Below are positions 15,604 through 24,276 of a stretch of DNA of 64,000 nt, piece by piece (the stretch's first letter is position 1; each line of letters starts with the position of its first letter). The DNA comes from Spirochaetota bacterium. GTDB lineage: Bacteria > Spirochaetota > UBA4802 > JAGODF01. The notes beneath the pieces were generated by a model that saw only the letters and a program-made list of their open reading frames with translations, did no database searches and had not been told where the DNA came from. The DNA lies in assembly GCA_029974015.1 (NCBI GenBank), contig JARKUF010000048.1:62001-126000 (forward strand), read 5' to 3'. Position numbers and translations under genes: made by a program.

Positions 15604-16328
15604 AAGCTGATGATCGGTTCTTTGCCGATAAAGTCCTGAAAAAGGTGGGAAAGGCCGTCAACACCTACGGGCTTGCCGGTGCGGGAGACCGGATTGCCGT
15701 GGGCTTTTCCGGAGGGAAGGATTCAATGGTCCTCCTGGAAACCCTCGTTTTGCGGTTGAAGCATATTCCTGTTTCGTATGAAGTAATCGCGGTCCACGTA
15801 AAGGTGGAACAGGGAGAGTATGTCCTGGACCGCGGGGGCGCGGAAGAATTCTGCCGGGAGCTTGGCGTTCCCTTTGAATATCGGGAAATCTCCATCGGCC
15901 AGGCCCCGGAAAGAAGTGAAACTCCGTGCTTTTCATGCTCGCTGTATCGGCGCAAGGCGCTCTTCGATTTCATGGGGGAGCGGAAATGCACGCGCCTTGC
16001 ACTGGGGCACCACCTGGACGATGCCATCGAAACGCTTCTGCTGAATATGCTTTACCAGGGGAACATCAGCACCATTCCGCCCCGACTTTCCATGTTTGGA
16101 GGGCAGTTCGATATCATCCGTCCCCTCTTCCTTCTTACGAGGAACGAGATGGAACGATACGCCGCAGTACGGGGAATTATACCCATAGCTACAAAATGCG
16201 CATGTGGTGAAGATACCCGGCGGCGCGACATGAAGCGCATCGTGGAGGAGTTCGAGAAGCTCCATGGAAATGCCAGGCAGAACATAGGCGCCGCGATGTG
16301 TAATATCAGGAAAGAATATCTTCCTTAA
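15600..16328 (+). CDS. ttcA: TtcA-like tRNA 2-thiocytidine synthetase (PP-loop ATPase)
   Basis: This is a cytoplasmic PP-loop ATPase that would activate a tRNA base, cytidine 32 in the TtcA family, for sulfur insertion. The PP-loop SGGKDS is at residues 37-42. Cys110 and Cys113 (PCFSC) and Cys200 (TKCACG) match the three cysteines that hold the Fe-S cluster in TtcA, and GHHLDDAIETLLLNM is the conserved central motif. The protein is 242 residues, somewhat shorter than E. coli TtcA. It starts at GTG 15600, inside the stop region of the CULT gene (GTGA overlap). Other TtcA/TuaA-like subgroups act on different positions, so the exact base is not certain. Confidence 0.88.
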   Translation: MKADDRFFADKVLKKVGKAVNTYGLAGAGDRIAVGFSGGKDSMVLLETLVLRLKHIPVSYEVIAVHVKVEQGEYVLDRGGAEEFCRELGVPFEYREISIGQAPERSETPCFSCSLYRRKALFDFMGERKCTRLALGHHLDDAIETLLLNMLYQGNISTIPPRLSMFGGQFDIIRPLFLLTRNEMERYAAVRGIIPIATKCACGEDTRRRDMKRIVEEFEKLHGNARQNIGAAMCNIRKEYLP

Positions 16329-16376
16329 GGGTAGTAAAAAAACAGGTTTCAAATTTTCCTTATTGAGTGAGGTGTG

Positions 16377-16598
16377 ATGAAGAATTATTTTATCGTAATG
16401 GCGGCGGCTCTCTTTTGTATGTCTCTGGGAGTGTCGGATATCGGCGCACAGGGGAAACATCGTTCAAGGCTGGATGGCTGCGTGCGGAAATGCGACAGTA
16501 ACTATAAATACTGTCTCTCGTCCGGGAAATCGAGCGTTAAATGCGCCGAGATTCGAAGGACCTGCCGAACGTCATGCGTGAAAACCCATGGAAGATAA
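16377..16598 (+). CDS. Secreted six-cysteine microprotein with mirror-symmetric cysteine spacing
   Basis: The 73-residue product has a signal peptide (FIVMAAALFCMSLG, likely cleaved after the DIGAQ region) and a basic mature part of about 45 residues. Its six cysteines are spaced C-x3-C-x6-C-x9-C-x6-C-x3-C, a palindromic pattern expected for two antiparallel helices stapled by three nested disulfides, as in twin CX3C or CHCH-type hairpins. ATG 16377 has GAGG 4 bp upstream; a GTG at 16374 is an alternative. It follows the TtcA-like gene by 48 bp on the same strand and may be part of that operon. Function is unknown; a periplasmic metal or peptide binder or a toxin-like peptide could be considered. 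Confidence 0.75.
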   Translation: MKNYFIVMAAALFCMSLGVSDIGAQGKHRSRLDGCVRKCDSNYKYCLSSGKSSVKCAEIRRTCRTSCVKTHGR

Positions 16599-16604
16599 AA
16601 CCGG

Positions 16605-18842
16605 CTATTTCGGACTTTTCTGTTTAGGCGTCCGGTCCAGGGTTTCACGGACTTTTATCGCAAGAGACTGGGCGGTGAATGGTTTGGCAAGAAAGTTAAG
16701 ACCGTTGGATATTATTCCCCGGCTCACCACCTCGCTTTCCGAATGCCCTGAAATGTAGAGCACACTGGTTTCCGGGGCCCCGACCATTATCCTTTCCGCC
16801 ATGCGAGGGGCCGCCATGTCTGGCAGAACGACGTCGGCGAGGAGCAGGTCGAAGGGGGCTTCGGCCCTCTCGGCGATGCCGATTGCGTCAAGAGCGCTTC
16901 CAGCCGGGGTGACGCGATATCCGAGCACCGCGAGGGTTTCATGGATAAACTCCCTGACGCTCTCATCGTCCTCAACAAGGAGCACCGACTCGGCCCCTCC
17001 AGGAAGGATGTCTTTTCGCTGTGCCGTGTCCTCCGGAGTAATGCCCTGTCCCGCGGCGGGTAAGTACACGGTCATGGCGGTCCCCTTTCCCGGTGAAGTC
17101 TTTACCTCGATGGACCCGCCGTTCTGGGTTACGGCGCCGTAAACCGACGCGAGCCCGAGGCCCGTGCCTTTCCCTACGGGTTTGGTTGTGAAAAAAGGAT
17201 CGAAGAGGTGCCTCATGGCTTCATCGGAAATGCCCGTACCGGTGTCGGTGATTGTGAAAGCCACATAGTCTCCGGGAATCATTGCTGGTACCGCAACCGG
17301 CGGAGGCGTTTCGATCCTGGCCCTGCGAGTTTCAATGATGAGCTTTCCGCCTCCGGGCATGGCATCCCGGGAGTTTACCACCAGATTGATGATGATTTGC
17401 TCAATTTGACCAGGGTCCGCCATAATCATGCCGATGGAAGGGCTGAGAATCATAATAGGAGTGATGTCCTCTCCGATCAGGCGGGCGATGAGCTTCCATG
17501 TTTCCTCGATTAGAGCGTTTAAGTCGATGAGTTTGGGTTCGATCATCTGTTTGCGTGAGAACGCGAGGAGCTGTTTGGTGAGTGCGGCGGCGCTTTCGGC
17601 GGCTTTCATGATGTCGTTTAGCCTCGATTGCTCCGGCGCGCCTTCGTTCGCGTCCATCTGGAGAAGTCCGGTATTTCCAATAATGGTGGTGAGGAGGTTG
17701 TTGAAATCGTGGGCTATTCCGCCGGCGAGCCTTCCCACGGACTCCATCTTCTGGGCATGGAGGAGCTGTTCTTCCAGACGGGCGCGCTCGTTGTCCTGAC
17801 GTCGACGCTCCGTGATATCGCGAACTGTTTCGATGGCGCCAGCTATCTTTCCGGCAGCATCGTAGAGGGGCTTGGCCGCCGACCAGAGATAGGCGCCGCC
17901 GGTTCCGATTTCAGGGACATATACTTCGCTCGTCACCATATCGCCCGCCTCTATGATATCCGGGTAAAGGCGCTTTGTTTTTTCGCTGCGGTCGAGGATG
18001 TAGTCGACCAGGATGGGCCTTTCGTGACCGAAGAAAGGGATTGCATAGCCTGTCTGTCCGATGATGTCCCTGGACGGTATTCCCGTCATGGCCTCCATTC
18101 CGCTGTTCCAGATAATTACCCGCTGCTCCAGGTCCACGGCGAAGGTGGGGTCCGGCAGAAAGTTGATGATGTCAGCGAGCCTCCTTCTTGAGTCGAGGAG
18201 CTCGTTTTCCGCGCGTTTCCTTACCAGGAGGTCGCTCTCCATCTGCTTTAAGGCGCGGTTGTTGATAACGAAGACGTAGTAGGAGATAAGGGTGATGAAG
18301 AGAATGGCCACTGTGTTGTCTGCCAGATAATCCACGAAAGAATGGTCAGGGACATATCCTTGAGAGGAAGATATAAATGTAAAAACAATCAGGACGAGAA
18401 GATTGACGAGTCCATAGGACAGTATGACTATTTTGCGCCTTGCCACGGCCAGAGGTGTGATGGTCATAACGGCCAAGATAAAAACGACCGAGTCCATTTT
18501 TGAAAGAGTAGATGAGCGGTCCAGGAACATGACGGCCCATGTGGCAAAAAAGGAAAAGATAAGGAGCATATGCGCCGCAAGGGAGAAACGGCCCCTTACG
18601 AACAGAAAAATGACCAGGAGTAGGATAGCAAAGGCGGAGAATTCCGGAATTAGAATGTAATAACTCAAGGAAAATCCTAAAAACGGATTTGTTGTTTGGA
18701 CATACATGCTGTAGGCAATGACGAGTGGAAGTATGAAGAGAACCGAAAGACATGCGAGAATAAAAAACCCGGCTTTCATTCTGATCACCATGTCGGCGCC
18801 CTGATAGTTCCGCATGGCCACTTCTATCAGCCTCTTGATCAT
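16605..18842 (-). CDS. Membrane hybrid histidine kinase (6TM-PAS-HisKA-HATPase-REC)
   Basis: This 745-residue two-component sensor has six hydrophobic segments in the first 200 residues, a PAS domain (about 225-350, NFLPDPTFAVDLEQRV to RDITERRR), a dimerisation/phosphoacceptor domain with GGIAHDFNNLL (His about 376), an ATPase domain with NLVVNSRDAMPGGG, DTGTGIS and GKGTGLGLASVYG, and a C-terminal receiver (LLVEDD, phosphoacceptor in LLLADVVLPD, AKPF). The AHDFNN H-box places it among PAS-associated hybrid kinases. No separate response regulator adjoins it, so its output probably passes through a phosphotransfer protein elsewhere. ATG 18842 is used; 18815 is a possible alternative. A promoter-like TTGACA/TACAAA pair lies about 65 bp upstream. 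Confidence 0.93.
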   Translation of the reverse strand: MIKRLIEVAMRNYQGADMVIRMKAGFFILACLSVLFILPLVIAYSMYVQTTNPFLGFSLSYYILIPEFSAFAILLLVIFLFVRGRFSLAAHMLLIFSFFATWAVMFLDRSSTLSKMDSVVFILAVMTITPLAVARRKIVILSYGLVNLLVLIVFTFISSSQGYVPDHSFVDYLADNTVAILFITLISYYVFVINNRALKQMESDLLVRKRAENELLDSRRRLADIINFLPDPTFAVDLEQRVIIWNSGMEAMTGIPSRDIIGQTGYAIPFFGHERPILVDYILDRSEKTKRLYPDIIEAGDMVTSEVYVPEIGTGGAYLWSAAKPLYDAAGKIAGAIETVRDITERRRQDNERARLEEQLLHAQKMESVGRLAGGIAHDFNNLLTTIIGNTGLLQMDANEGAPEQSRLNDIMKAAESAAALTKQLLAFSRKQMIEPKLIDLNALIEETWKLIARLIGEDITPIMILSPSIGMIMADPGQIEQIIINLVVNSRDAMPGGGKLIIETRRARIETPPPVAVPAMIPGDYVAFTITDTGTGISDEAMRHLFDPFFTTKPVGKGTGLGLASVYGAVTQNGGSIEVKTSPGKGTAMTVYLPAAGQGITPEDTAQRKDILPGGAESVLLVEDDESVREFIHETLAVLGYRVTPAGSALDAIGIAERAEAPFDLLLADVVLPDMAAPRMAERIMVGAPETSVLYISGHSESEVVSRGIISNGLNFLAKPFTAQSLAIKVRETLDRTPKQKSPK

Positions 18843-18908
18843 TTTTGTTCTCGTTTATATAGGAGCGTAGAATTGAGCTTAATTCAATCTGTCTGATTTT
18901 ATACATCA

Positions 18909-18936
18909 TTTGTACTACCGGAAAGGGTGTTGTCAA
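18909..18936 (-). promoter_or_regulatory. Candidate promoter of the hybrid kinase gene, with a 13-bp palindrome
   Basis: On the minus strand TTGACA (18936-18931), 16 bp and TACAAA (18914-18909) precede the gene start by about 65 bp. The -35 lies inside the palindrome GTGTTG-T-CAACAC (18927-18939), a possible operator. Confidence 0.45.
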
Positions 18937-18942
18937 CACTTA

Positions 18943-19323
18943 TAGCAGAATCGCCTTGAATCTTTTTTCATGTGAGAGGTGTGAGCATTTTTTTGAAGGT
19001 AGGACTTTCATTTTCGGGCCATTCTGTTTTGGGAAGAAATATCCTGGAAATGGCCAGTTTTTACCGATAAAGCATATTTTACCATTGACATGTTGGCGGA
19101 GTTGCCTTTTTGAACCAAGGTGGTTTTTTTGCGCTGCCAAGGGGCAGAGGAATACGAAGACAGAGAAGGAAGTGGCAAAGAAGATCGGTGCCTTCAGATA
19201 AGGGGTGTAGTGTACATCGGAGAAATCCCCATATATAGAGTGAAAGCCGGGTATAAAATATGCTTGATGTCTCGCAGGTTCTTTGTCGTAGTGGTTTTAA
19301 GGCGCGTGACGCCTTCTATTGTC
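18943..19323. other. Intergenic region between hybrid kinase and tRNA-Ala
   Basis: About 380 bp without a supportable gene. The short frames here lack ribosome-binding sites and coding-like composition. It must contain the tRNA promoter; TATAAA near 19253 is a candidate -10 without a clear -35. Confidence 0.5.
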
Positions 19324-19396
<73 letters not shown>

Positions 19397-19398
19397 AG

Positions 19399-19439
19399 AA
19401 TCAGGTTTTTTACCGCCTAAGGCGGGTGAGGAATATTAG
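19399..19439. repeat. Dispersed palindromic element, copy 7 (partial)
   Basis: AATCAGGTTTTTTACCGCC-TAA-GGCGG followed by GAATATTAG corresponds to the central hairpin and a degenerate right side of the family. It starts 3 bp after the tRNA, the only copy not in front of a protein gene. Confidence 0.5.
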
Positions 19440-19461
19440 TATTGTATGCCCTATAATTCTT

Positions 19462-19935
19462 TTAGTATGCTTTGATGGTTCTTAGCACTCTTGTGGTTGT
19501 TTGTTTCTTCGGTGGGTTTTTTGGGGGGCCCCAGTAGTATTCCCAGCAAATAACGCCATTTACAATGCTTTGACCAATGGCATAACTGGTAAGCTGTACA
19601 TAGTTATGGCCTTCTTTTTCGTTTAGGATTTTATTTAGATACCGCCGAACTGCTTTTGCAATGAAATATGATACAGAAAATTTCCCCAGCCTGCGAAAAT
19701 CAGACACAATCTCGTTTTCATGCTCCTGATATTTAATCGTAAAACAATGCCATCGTTTGCGGGGATCGCGAGGCTGATATTTGACCAGGGTAAACCCGCC
19801 TTCATAATGGCTTATGTTTTGGCGTATTCGATCAAGCAGCATGATTACTATTTCGCGTTTTGATGTGCCAAGCCTGTCAGCCGCCTGACTTATTTTTTTA
19901 AAAACGGATTTTTTCATATTTATGGTGGTTTTCAT
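19462..19935 (-). CDS. Single-chain double ribbon-helix-helix protein, paralogue A
   Basis: The protein appears to contain two consecutive ribbon-helix-helix (MetJ/Arc/CopG-like) modules: strand-helix-helix KTTINMKKSVFKKISQAADR...SKREIVIMLLDRI, and again HCFTIKYQEHENEIVSDFRR...SVSYFIAKAVRRYL. A C-terminal tail carries NYVQLTSYA and the motif CWEYYWGPP. The gene at 39458 encodes a paralogue with the same layout. The open frame reaches 20082, but the first 49 codons look non-coding and the second protein starts at the equivalent point, so ATG 19935 is used (157 residues). It is AT-richer than most neighbours. A DNA-binding regulator is likely; its target is unknown. Confidence 0.7.
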   Translation of the reverse strand: MKTTINMKKSVFKKISQAADRLGTSKREIVIMLLDRIRQNISHYEGGFTLVKYQPRDPRKRWHCFTIKYQEHENEIVSDFRRLGKFSVSYFIAKAVRRYLNKILNEKEGHNYVQLTSYAIGQSIVNGVICWEYYWGPPKNPPKKQTTTRVLRTIKAY

Positions 19936-20142
19936 CAACAAGTATACTCCATGGAGATTTTTAAAATGCTCCTCATGAGGTATACGTAAAACAACAGGCA
20001 AATATAAAAACTTTCCCCCAAAAAAATACCTAAAAATAGAATATTTGCAATAAGAATCCATAACAATGTACTCTTGATTCACGGATCATGGCTTTCTTAT
20101 TTGCACTGATATTTAGTTCTGCCTGGGGAAGACAACAAAATC

Positions 20143-20748
20143 ATGCTAATCAAGCAACTAAAAACATCCCACCTGGAAAACTTCACCTACATCATTGGAA
20201 GCTCGACCAGAGTAGTTGCCGCAGTGATCGACCCCGCGGGAACTCCATCAGCCATCCTCAATGAAGCACGTAATGCAGGGTTAATCGTGCAGTATATTCT
20301 ATGCACCCATCATCATTACGATCATACTGAAGGAGTCGACGCTATTAAAGACGCGACAGGTGCGAAGGTCCTCATGCACGAGAAAGACGCAGCCCTGTAT
20401 CACGGAGATGTGGACATCATTGTTCACCAGGATGACACGCTCCAACTAGGGGACGTCATCGTATTCATTATCCACACGCCGGGACATACTCCCGGCGGGA
20501 TCTGTTTTCTCGCGGAGGGAAACCTCTTTACCGGTGACACGCTCTTTGTGGGGGACAGTGGACGTACGGACCTTCCTGGCGGGCATCGGCCCACTCTCGG
20601 CGCTTCCATACGACGCCTCATGGAACTTCCGGATGACACGGTGGTTTGGCCCGGACATGACTACGGCCCCATGCAGAAGTCAACCCTTCAGTGGGAAAAG
20701 CGCAACAATGTAAACGCCCGCGAATACGGTTTTTATGTTGAAGAATGA
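20143..20748 (+). CDS. Metallo-beta-lactamase-fold hydrolase (glyoxalase II-like)
   Basis: This 201-residue cytoplasmic hydrolase has the full dinuclear metal site of the MBL superfamily: HHHYDH at about residue 56, the next ligand in TPGHTPGG (His about 115), the bridging Asp in FTGDTLFVGDSGRTDLPGG and the last His in WPGHDYGP. The GDSGRTDLPGG and PGHDYG motifs are those of the glyoxalase II/YcbL group, which hydrolyse thioesters such as S-lactoylglutathione. It is not part of an operon: the RHH gene is on the other strand and the nitroreductase gene converges on it. Whether glutathione is used in this organism cannot be seen. Confidence 0.9.
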   Translation: MLIKQLKTSHLENFTYIIGSSTRVVAAVIDPAGTPSAILNEARNAGLIVQYILCTHHHYDHTEGVDAIKDATGAKVLMHEKDAALYHGDVDIIVHQDDTLQLGDVIVFIIHTPGHTPGGICFLAEGNLFTGDTLFVGDSGRTDLPGGHRPTLGASIRRLMELPDDTVVWPGHDYGPMQKSTLQWEKRNNVNAREYGFYVEE

Positions 20749-20871
20749 AGGCGTTGTGGGATTGTCATCCCCGCGGCCTTTAAGTACATCCATCCAGGCG
20801 TCTTGATGGAGTTATGTTAAGGCGAAGCCTTTTTCATTTGGCGTTTGATCTGTCTTTCCTTGGCGCATAAA

Positions 20872-21450
20872 TCACTTTATTGCCTTCACGTTCATCCGTT
20901 CATCATAAGTGTCAATGCTGTAAATGCTCTCTAAGGGAAGCCGCTCAGGACGCCTGGCCTCGGCATCGGCCTGCCAGGAGGTGAGGGCGGAGAGGTCGTC
21001 TGATCTCTTTCCCACAATTATCAGGGCGATGAGCATGTTTTCATCCGGAATGCCCAGTGAACTCTTCACCATCTCCGGGTCAAAGCCGGCAATAGGATGT
21101 GCCACGAGACCTAGCTCGGCGGCGCGAAGGAGCATCGAACCCACTGCCAATCCTAGATCGAATAGATAGTACTCCCGCCCTTTGATGAGGCAGTCGTGCT
21201 CCCGTTTGGCGAATACTGCGATTATCAAAGAGGATCTATGTGTCCATTCATTTCCCTTGCTGATACCCTCCCATACCCTGGCCAGGGCGTCTTTCGATCG
21301 GGCGAAGACGAAACGCCAGGGTTGGTTGTTGTAGCATGAGCACATAAGGCTTGCGGAATGGGCGAGCTCCCTGATGGTATCATCGGTAATCTCTACTGGC
21401 TCAAGGGCCCTATAGGCCCTGCGGGCCTCAATGGCATCTTTCACATTCAT
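20872..21450 (-). CDS. Nitroreductase family protein
   Basis: This is a flavin (FMN)-dependent oxidoreductase of the nitroreductase fold, usually homodimeric and NAD(P)H-dependent. The N-terminal DAIEARRAYRALEPVEIT (FMN phosphate contact around ARRAYR) and NNQPWRFVFA are the family marks, as is GLVAHPIAGFD later. ATG 21450 (MNVKDAIE) is preferred to 21462 because GGAG lies 6 bp upstream of it; this gives 192 residues, near the family norm. A copy of the dispersed palindromic element occupies its leader, and a TATAAT (21634-21629 on the minus strand) overlaps the far end of that element. Substrate unknown. Confidence 0.9.
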   Translation of the reverse strand: MNVKDAIEARRAYRALEPVEITDDTIRELAHSASLMCSCYNNQPWRFVFARSKDALARVWEGISKGNEWTHRSSLIIAVFAKREHDCLIKGREYYLFDLGLAVGSMLLRAAELGLVAHPIAGFDPEMVKSSLGIPDENMLIALIIVGKRSDDLSALTSWQADAEARRPERLPLESIYSIDTYDERMNVKAIK

Positions 21451-21474
21451 GCGGATCTCCATAAAATGTAATTA

Positions 21475-21634
21475 TGGGAACCTCTAAAAATTAAATTTTT
21501 AAGGTTCTCATGAATTGTTACTGCTGATATACTCGGGAATACCAAATTATTAAAGTTTGCCAAATGTATTAGCAAATTCAACAATCAGGTTTTCTTCATC
21601 CCCTAAGTCGGGCGGAGAAAACCTGCTGATTATA
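21475..21634. repeat. Dispersed palindromic element, copy 4
   Basis: A near-perfect palindrome, GGGAACCTCTAAAAATT joined directly to AAATTTTTAAGGTTCTC, is followed about 70 bp later by the family's central hairpin (ATCAGGTTTTC...GAAAACCTGCTGATT). The two parts are separated here, unlike in copies 2 and 3. It lies directly upstream of the nitroreductase gene; the rest of the gap to 21721 holds nothing recognisable. Confidence 0.75.
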
Positions 21635-21721
21635 AGTATGCATAAGCAAACAATACATCCCTGAAAGGTTTCCGTCAACCGTAAAGCCGCAAATTGGAGC
21701 ATGTCGGGGTAGCCCCATGCT

Positions 21722-22621
21722 TTATTGGGCGTAAAAAAGCGTTGCCGTGCCTGACTGCATCACCTTCGACCAGTTGCCGGGATACACTCCTGTAGCGGCG
21801 AAATCCGGGAGTTCCCACAGGTTTGCCGCCATGGCCAGATAACGTGTGTCAACCACGATATAGACGCCGTGAAGGTCATGGTAGGCGGTGCTTCCCCTAA
21901 GGGTCCGTATCCTTGCCGTATTGTTGTAGTCCGGCGCCTTTTTCGAAGGGTAGTACGTGAAGTGGCGTGTGAATCCCGTCCAGTAGTTGAGCCTCGTGGT
22001 CCAGATGTAGTCGGAAGCGTAGACCGTGGCGTTCTTATCGGCAAGGTATGCCGATATAAGTTTAAAAGCATGGGAGTGCCGGTGAAGCTTTGCGCGTTCC
22101 ATACCCACAAAGTAAGCGGCGTTGATGAGGGTCAGGAGAATGAGGAGTGGCAGGAGGAGAGTGCGGGTCCACTTGTTGTTCAGGAAGAACATGAAGCAGA
22201 GAAATATTATTAGAAGCGGCAGGGTGATCGCCAGGGCCTGGTTGTCGATGCTATGGTACTGGAGATTGTAAATCGCTTCAAAGACCGGGACCCGATACAC
22301 CTGGGATTGGTAAATCCATCCCGTGCGTCCGTCGGGTGTCCTCACCTGGTAGAAGTTTGCCGAGTAGCGGAGGGGTTCCAAAACCGTTCCCGGATCGAGA
22401 ATGCCGATCACGCGCCCTCCGGGACCTGGGGCCGCGCGGAGCACGCCGTTTTCCAGCTTTGCGAGCTCTTCCGGTTTGTCCCGGAGCATGAGCTTTCGGT
22501 GAAACCCTAAATATCCTACTTTGAGCGAGTAGTCGAAACATCCCGGGAGAAGGAACACCGCAAAGATGAGCACGATGACGATGCGAGAAGGCGGCGTAAT
22601 ATGTCGTTGCGTACCCTGCAC
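21722..22621 (-). CDS. SH3b-domain membrane lipoprotein-like protein, next to a glycosyltransferase
   Basis: The 299-residue product has a lipoprotein-like signal (FAVFLLPGC, Cys28), a bacterial SH3 domain around residues 57-110 (VLRAAPGPGGRVIGILDPGT...GRTGWIYQSQV), one or two transmembrane segments around 130-175, and a C-terminal soluble part (YLADKNATVYASDYIWTTRL). That last part resembles the periplasmic C-terminal region of GT39/ArnT-like glycosyltransferases. Start is GTG 22621, with GGAGG 5 bp upstream. It lies 83 bp behind the GT39-like gene, which itself lacks such a C-terminal region, so the two proteins may act as one complex. That link is inference. Confidence 0.7.
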   Translation of the reverse strand: MQGTQRHITPPSRIVIVLIFAVFLLPGCFDYSLKVGYLGFHRKLMLRDKPEELAKLENGVLRAAPGPGGRVIGILDPGTVLEPLRYSANFYQVRTPDGRTGWIYQSQVYRVPVFEAIYNLQYHSIDNQALAITLPLLIIFLCFMFFLNNKWTRTLLLPLLILLTLINAAYFVGMERAKLHRHSHAFKLISAYLADKNATVYASDYIWTTRLNYWTGFTRHFTYYPSKKAPDYNNTARIRTLRGSTAYHDLHGVYIVVDTRYLAMAANLWELPDFAATGVYPGNWSKVMQSGTATLFYAQ

Positions 22622-22704
22622 GGTTGCCTCCGGTTATTATTCCAGATTTTTTATCACAGCCTTCCCCGGGCGGCTGAAGTTGGCCCGGTTCAGACTTCGT
22701 TGAT

Positions 22705-24012
22705 TCAAAACGGTGCTAACATTCCACGAAGATCCGGCGGCATGATGCGGAGATACCACCAGATTGAGATTGCGACAAGCATGACCGCCGTTAATGCCAT
22801 GGCCCATCGGTTTACGAAGCGGGCCAGAAAGGCCGCCGCCCCGAGGCTTACAGGGGCCGAGATGATGGTGAGGTAGCGCTCCATTTTGTGCATAAGGGTC
22901 ATGTGCTCCAGGTTCATGAAGCCGAACTCGATGTAGAGGAGAATTGTCGCCATCCAGAAGAGGACCAGGAAACCGTTCTCGCGACGGCGCTTCTCCTCTT
23001 CCGATGAGGCCCCTTTGCCGAAACGCGTCCAGGCGAATAGCACCCCCGCGCCGATGACAAATATATAGAAATGCGGATGGTGCATTCGGCTGTTAAAGAG
23101 GCTTTCGCGGTAGTAGTCCAGGTGGCGGGCGATGTTGCTCGTCGGCGTGAAGTATGGGTCAAGCATTCGTTTCATGACAGCAAAATTTTCAAACCAGCGC
23201 CCTGTTTCTGCATGGACAATATACTCCACTAAAAATATCCCCCCCGCGAAGCCCGCAAGAATCGCCATATATCTCAGGTTAATGCGGTATCGCATCAACA
23301 TAAAAAGCCCGAAAGCACCGATGACCATGGTCCCATAGGGCCTTCCATAAAGAAGAAGTGAAATGAGGGCCCCCGCTATGAAAAAAATTGGGAGTTTCAC
23401 CCACCAGCGCCGGTCTTCTTCTCCATATACAAACAGGAGCATCGAGAAAGCGATTACGAGATTGAATGGTGTTTCCGTCAGGACCGATGTTGCGAAGAGT
23501 ATGTCCGCGGGATAGAGGATGTGGAGAAGCGCCGCCACTAGTCCCGTTTTCGAATCGAAGAGTTTGCGCCCAATGAAGTAGAGCAGGGCGGCAGTCCCCA
23601 GGGACGAGAGCATGGGCCAGATGACCGCCACATTCTCCGATGTGGATCCGAAGAGCTTGAAAAAGAGCGCCAGGGGATAAATCATAACAAAGCGCCATGC
23701 GTAGAGATTGTAGGGGCCGATATCAACCGGGTTGAAGCGCCCCTCGACGATCATAACGGCAAGTTGGGCGTAGTCGTAATCGTCTGACCAGACCATACCA
23801 ACAAAGAGGGCCTTGCGTATAAAATATCCTACGGCTAAAAAAAGGACAAGGAGGGCGATATCAGTTGCAGTGCGGTCCGGGGCGCCGGATATGCCGCCAA
23901 ATGCGTCCTCGCCTTTTTGGGCGTTCCTGGACCGCCAGATACGTTTTTTCTTTCCGGCGGAGAGGGGCCCGCGTTCCGCCCCGGGTGCCGGGTCGTTGCC
24001 GCCATTGGGCAT
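22705..24012 (-). CDS. GT39/ArnT-like polytopic glycosyltransferase
   Basis: This inner-membrane protein of about 435 residues has around ten hydrophobic segments and resembles dolichyl/undecaprenyl-phosphate-sugar transferases of the PMT/ArnT (GT39, GT83) clan. The first extracellular loop carries VWSDDYDYAQLAVMI, the place of the catalytic acidic pair in this clan, followed by GPYNLYAWRFVMIYPLALFF, LHILYPADILFATSVLTETP and LISLLLYGRPYG. The C-terminal periplasmic domain usual in the clan is missing, and the next gene seems to supply something like it. The N-terminal 50 residues are polar and low-complexity and no ribosome-binding site is visible, so the start is uncertain (TTG 24021, ATG 24012 or later). 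Sugar and acceptor are unknown. Confidence 0.78.
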   Translation of the reverse strand: MPNGGNDPAPGAERGPLSAGKKKRIWRSRNAQKGEDAFGGISGAPDRTATDIALLVLFLAVGYFIRKALFVGMVWSDDYDYAQLAVMIVEGRFNPVDIGPYNLYAWRFVMIYPLALFFKLFGSTSENVAVIWPMLSSLGTAALLYFIGRKLFDSKTGLVAALLHILYPADILFATSVLTETPFNLVIAFSMLLFVYGEEDRRWWVKLPIFFIAGALISLLLYGRPYGTMVIGAFGLFMLMRYRINLRYMAILAGFAGGIFLVEYIVHAETGRWFENFAVMKRMLDPYFTPTSNIARHLDYYRESLFNSRMHHPHFYIFVIGAGVLFAWTRFGKGASSEEEKRRRENGFLVLFWMATILLYIEFGFMNLEHMTLMHKMERYLTIISAPVSLGAAAFLARFVNRWAMALTAVMLVAISIWWYLRIMPPDLRGMLAPF

Positions 24013-24276
24013 GGCGGGCAATTCAGGGCGCGCCGCGGCAACCTTCGCTTTTTTGCGCGTGCGGAGGTATGCCAGGACCGATTCATCGCCGAAGAAGAAA
24101 TCCAGAATCCACCTCGAAGGGGAAGTATATGCCGCAGAGGCTCAGTAGAGGGGAAAAACGATATTCTGTAAAGATAAAAATATCACGCAAAATCCTCTTT
24201 GTCGTCATCGGCGGGAGAGGGTTTTCAGGCATGTTTTGTACTGTACAATTATGGGGAGCAGTGAGCGAACCCGCAA

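Noticed and set aside
19936-20082. 49-codon N-terminal extension of double-RHH paralogue A
   Set aside because: Unlike paralogue B, which starts at the equivalent of ATG 19935; composition is AT-rich and non-coding-like.
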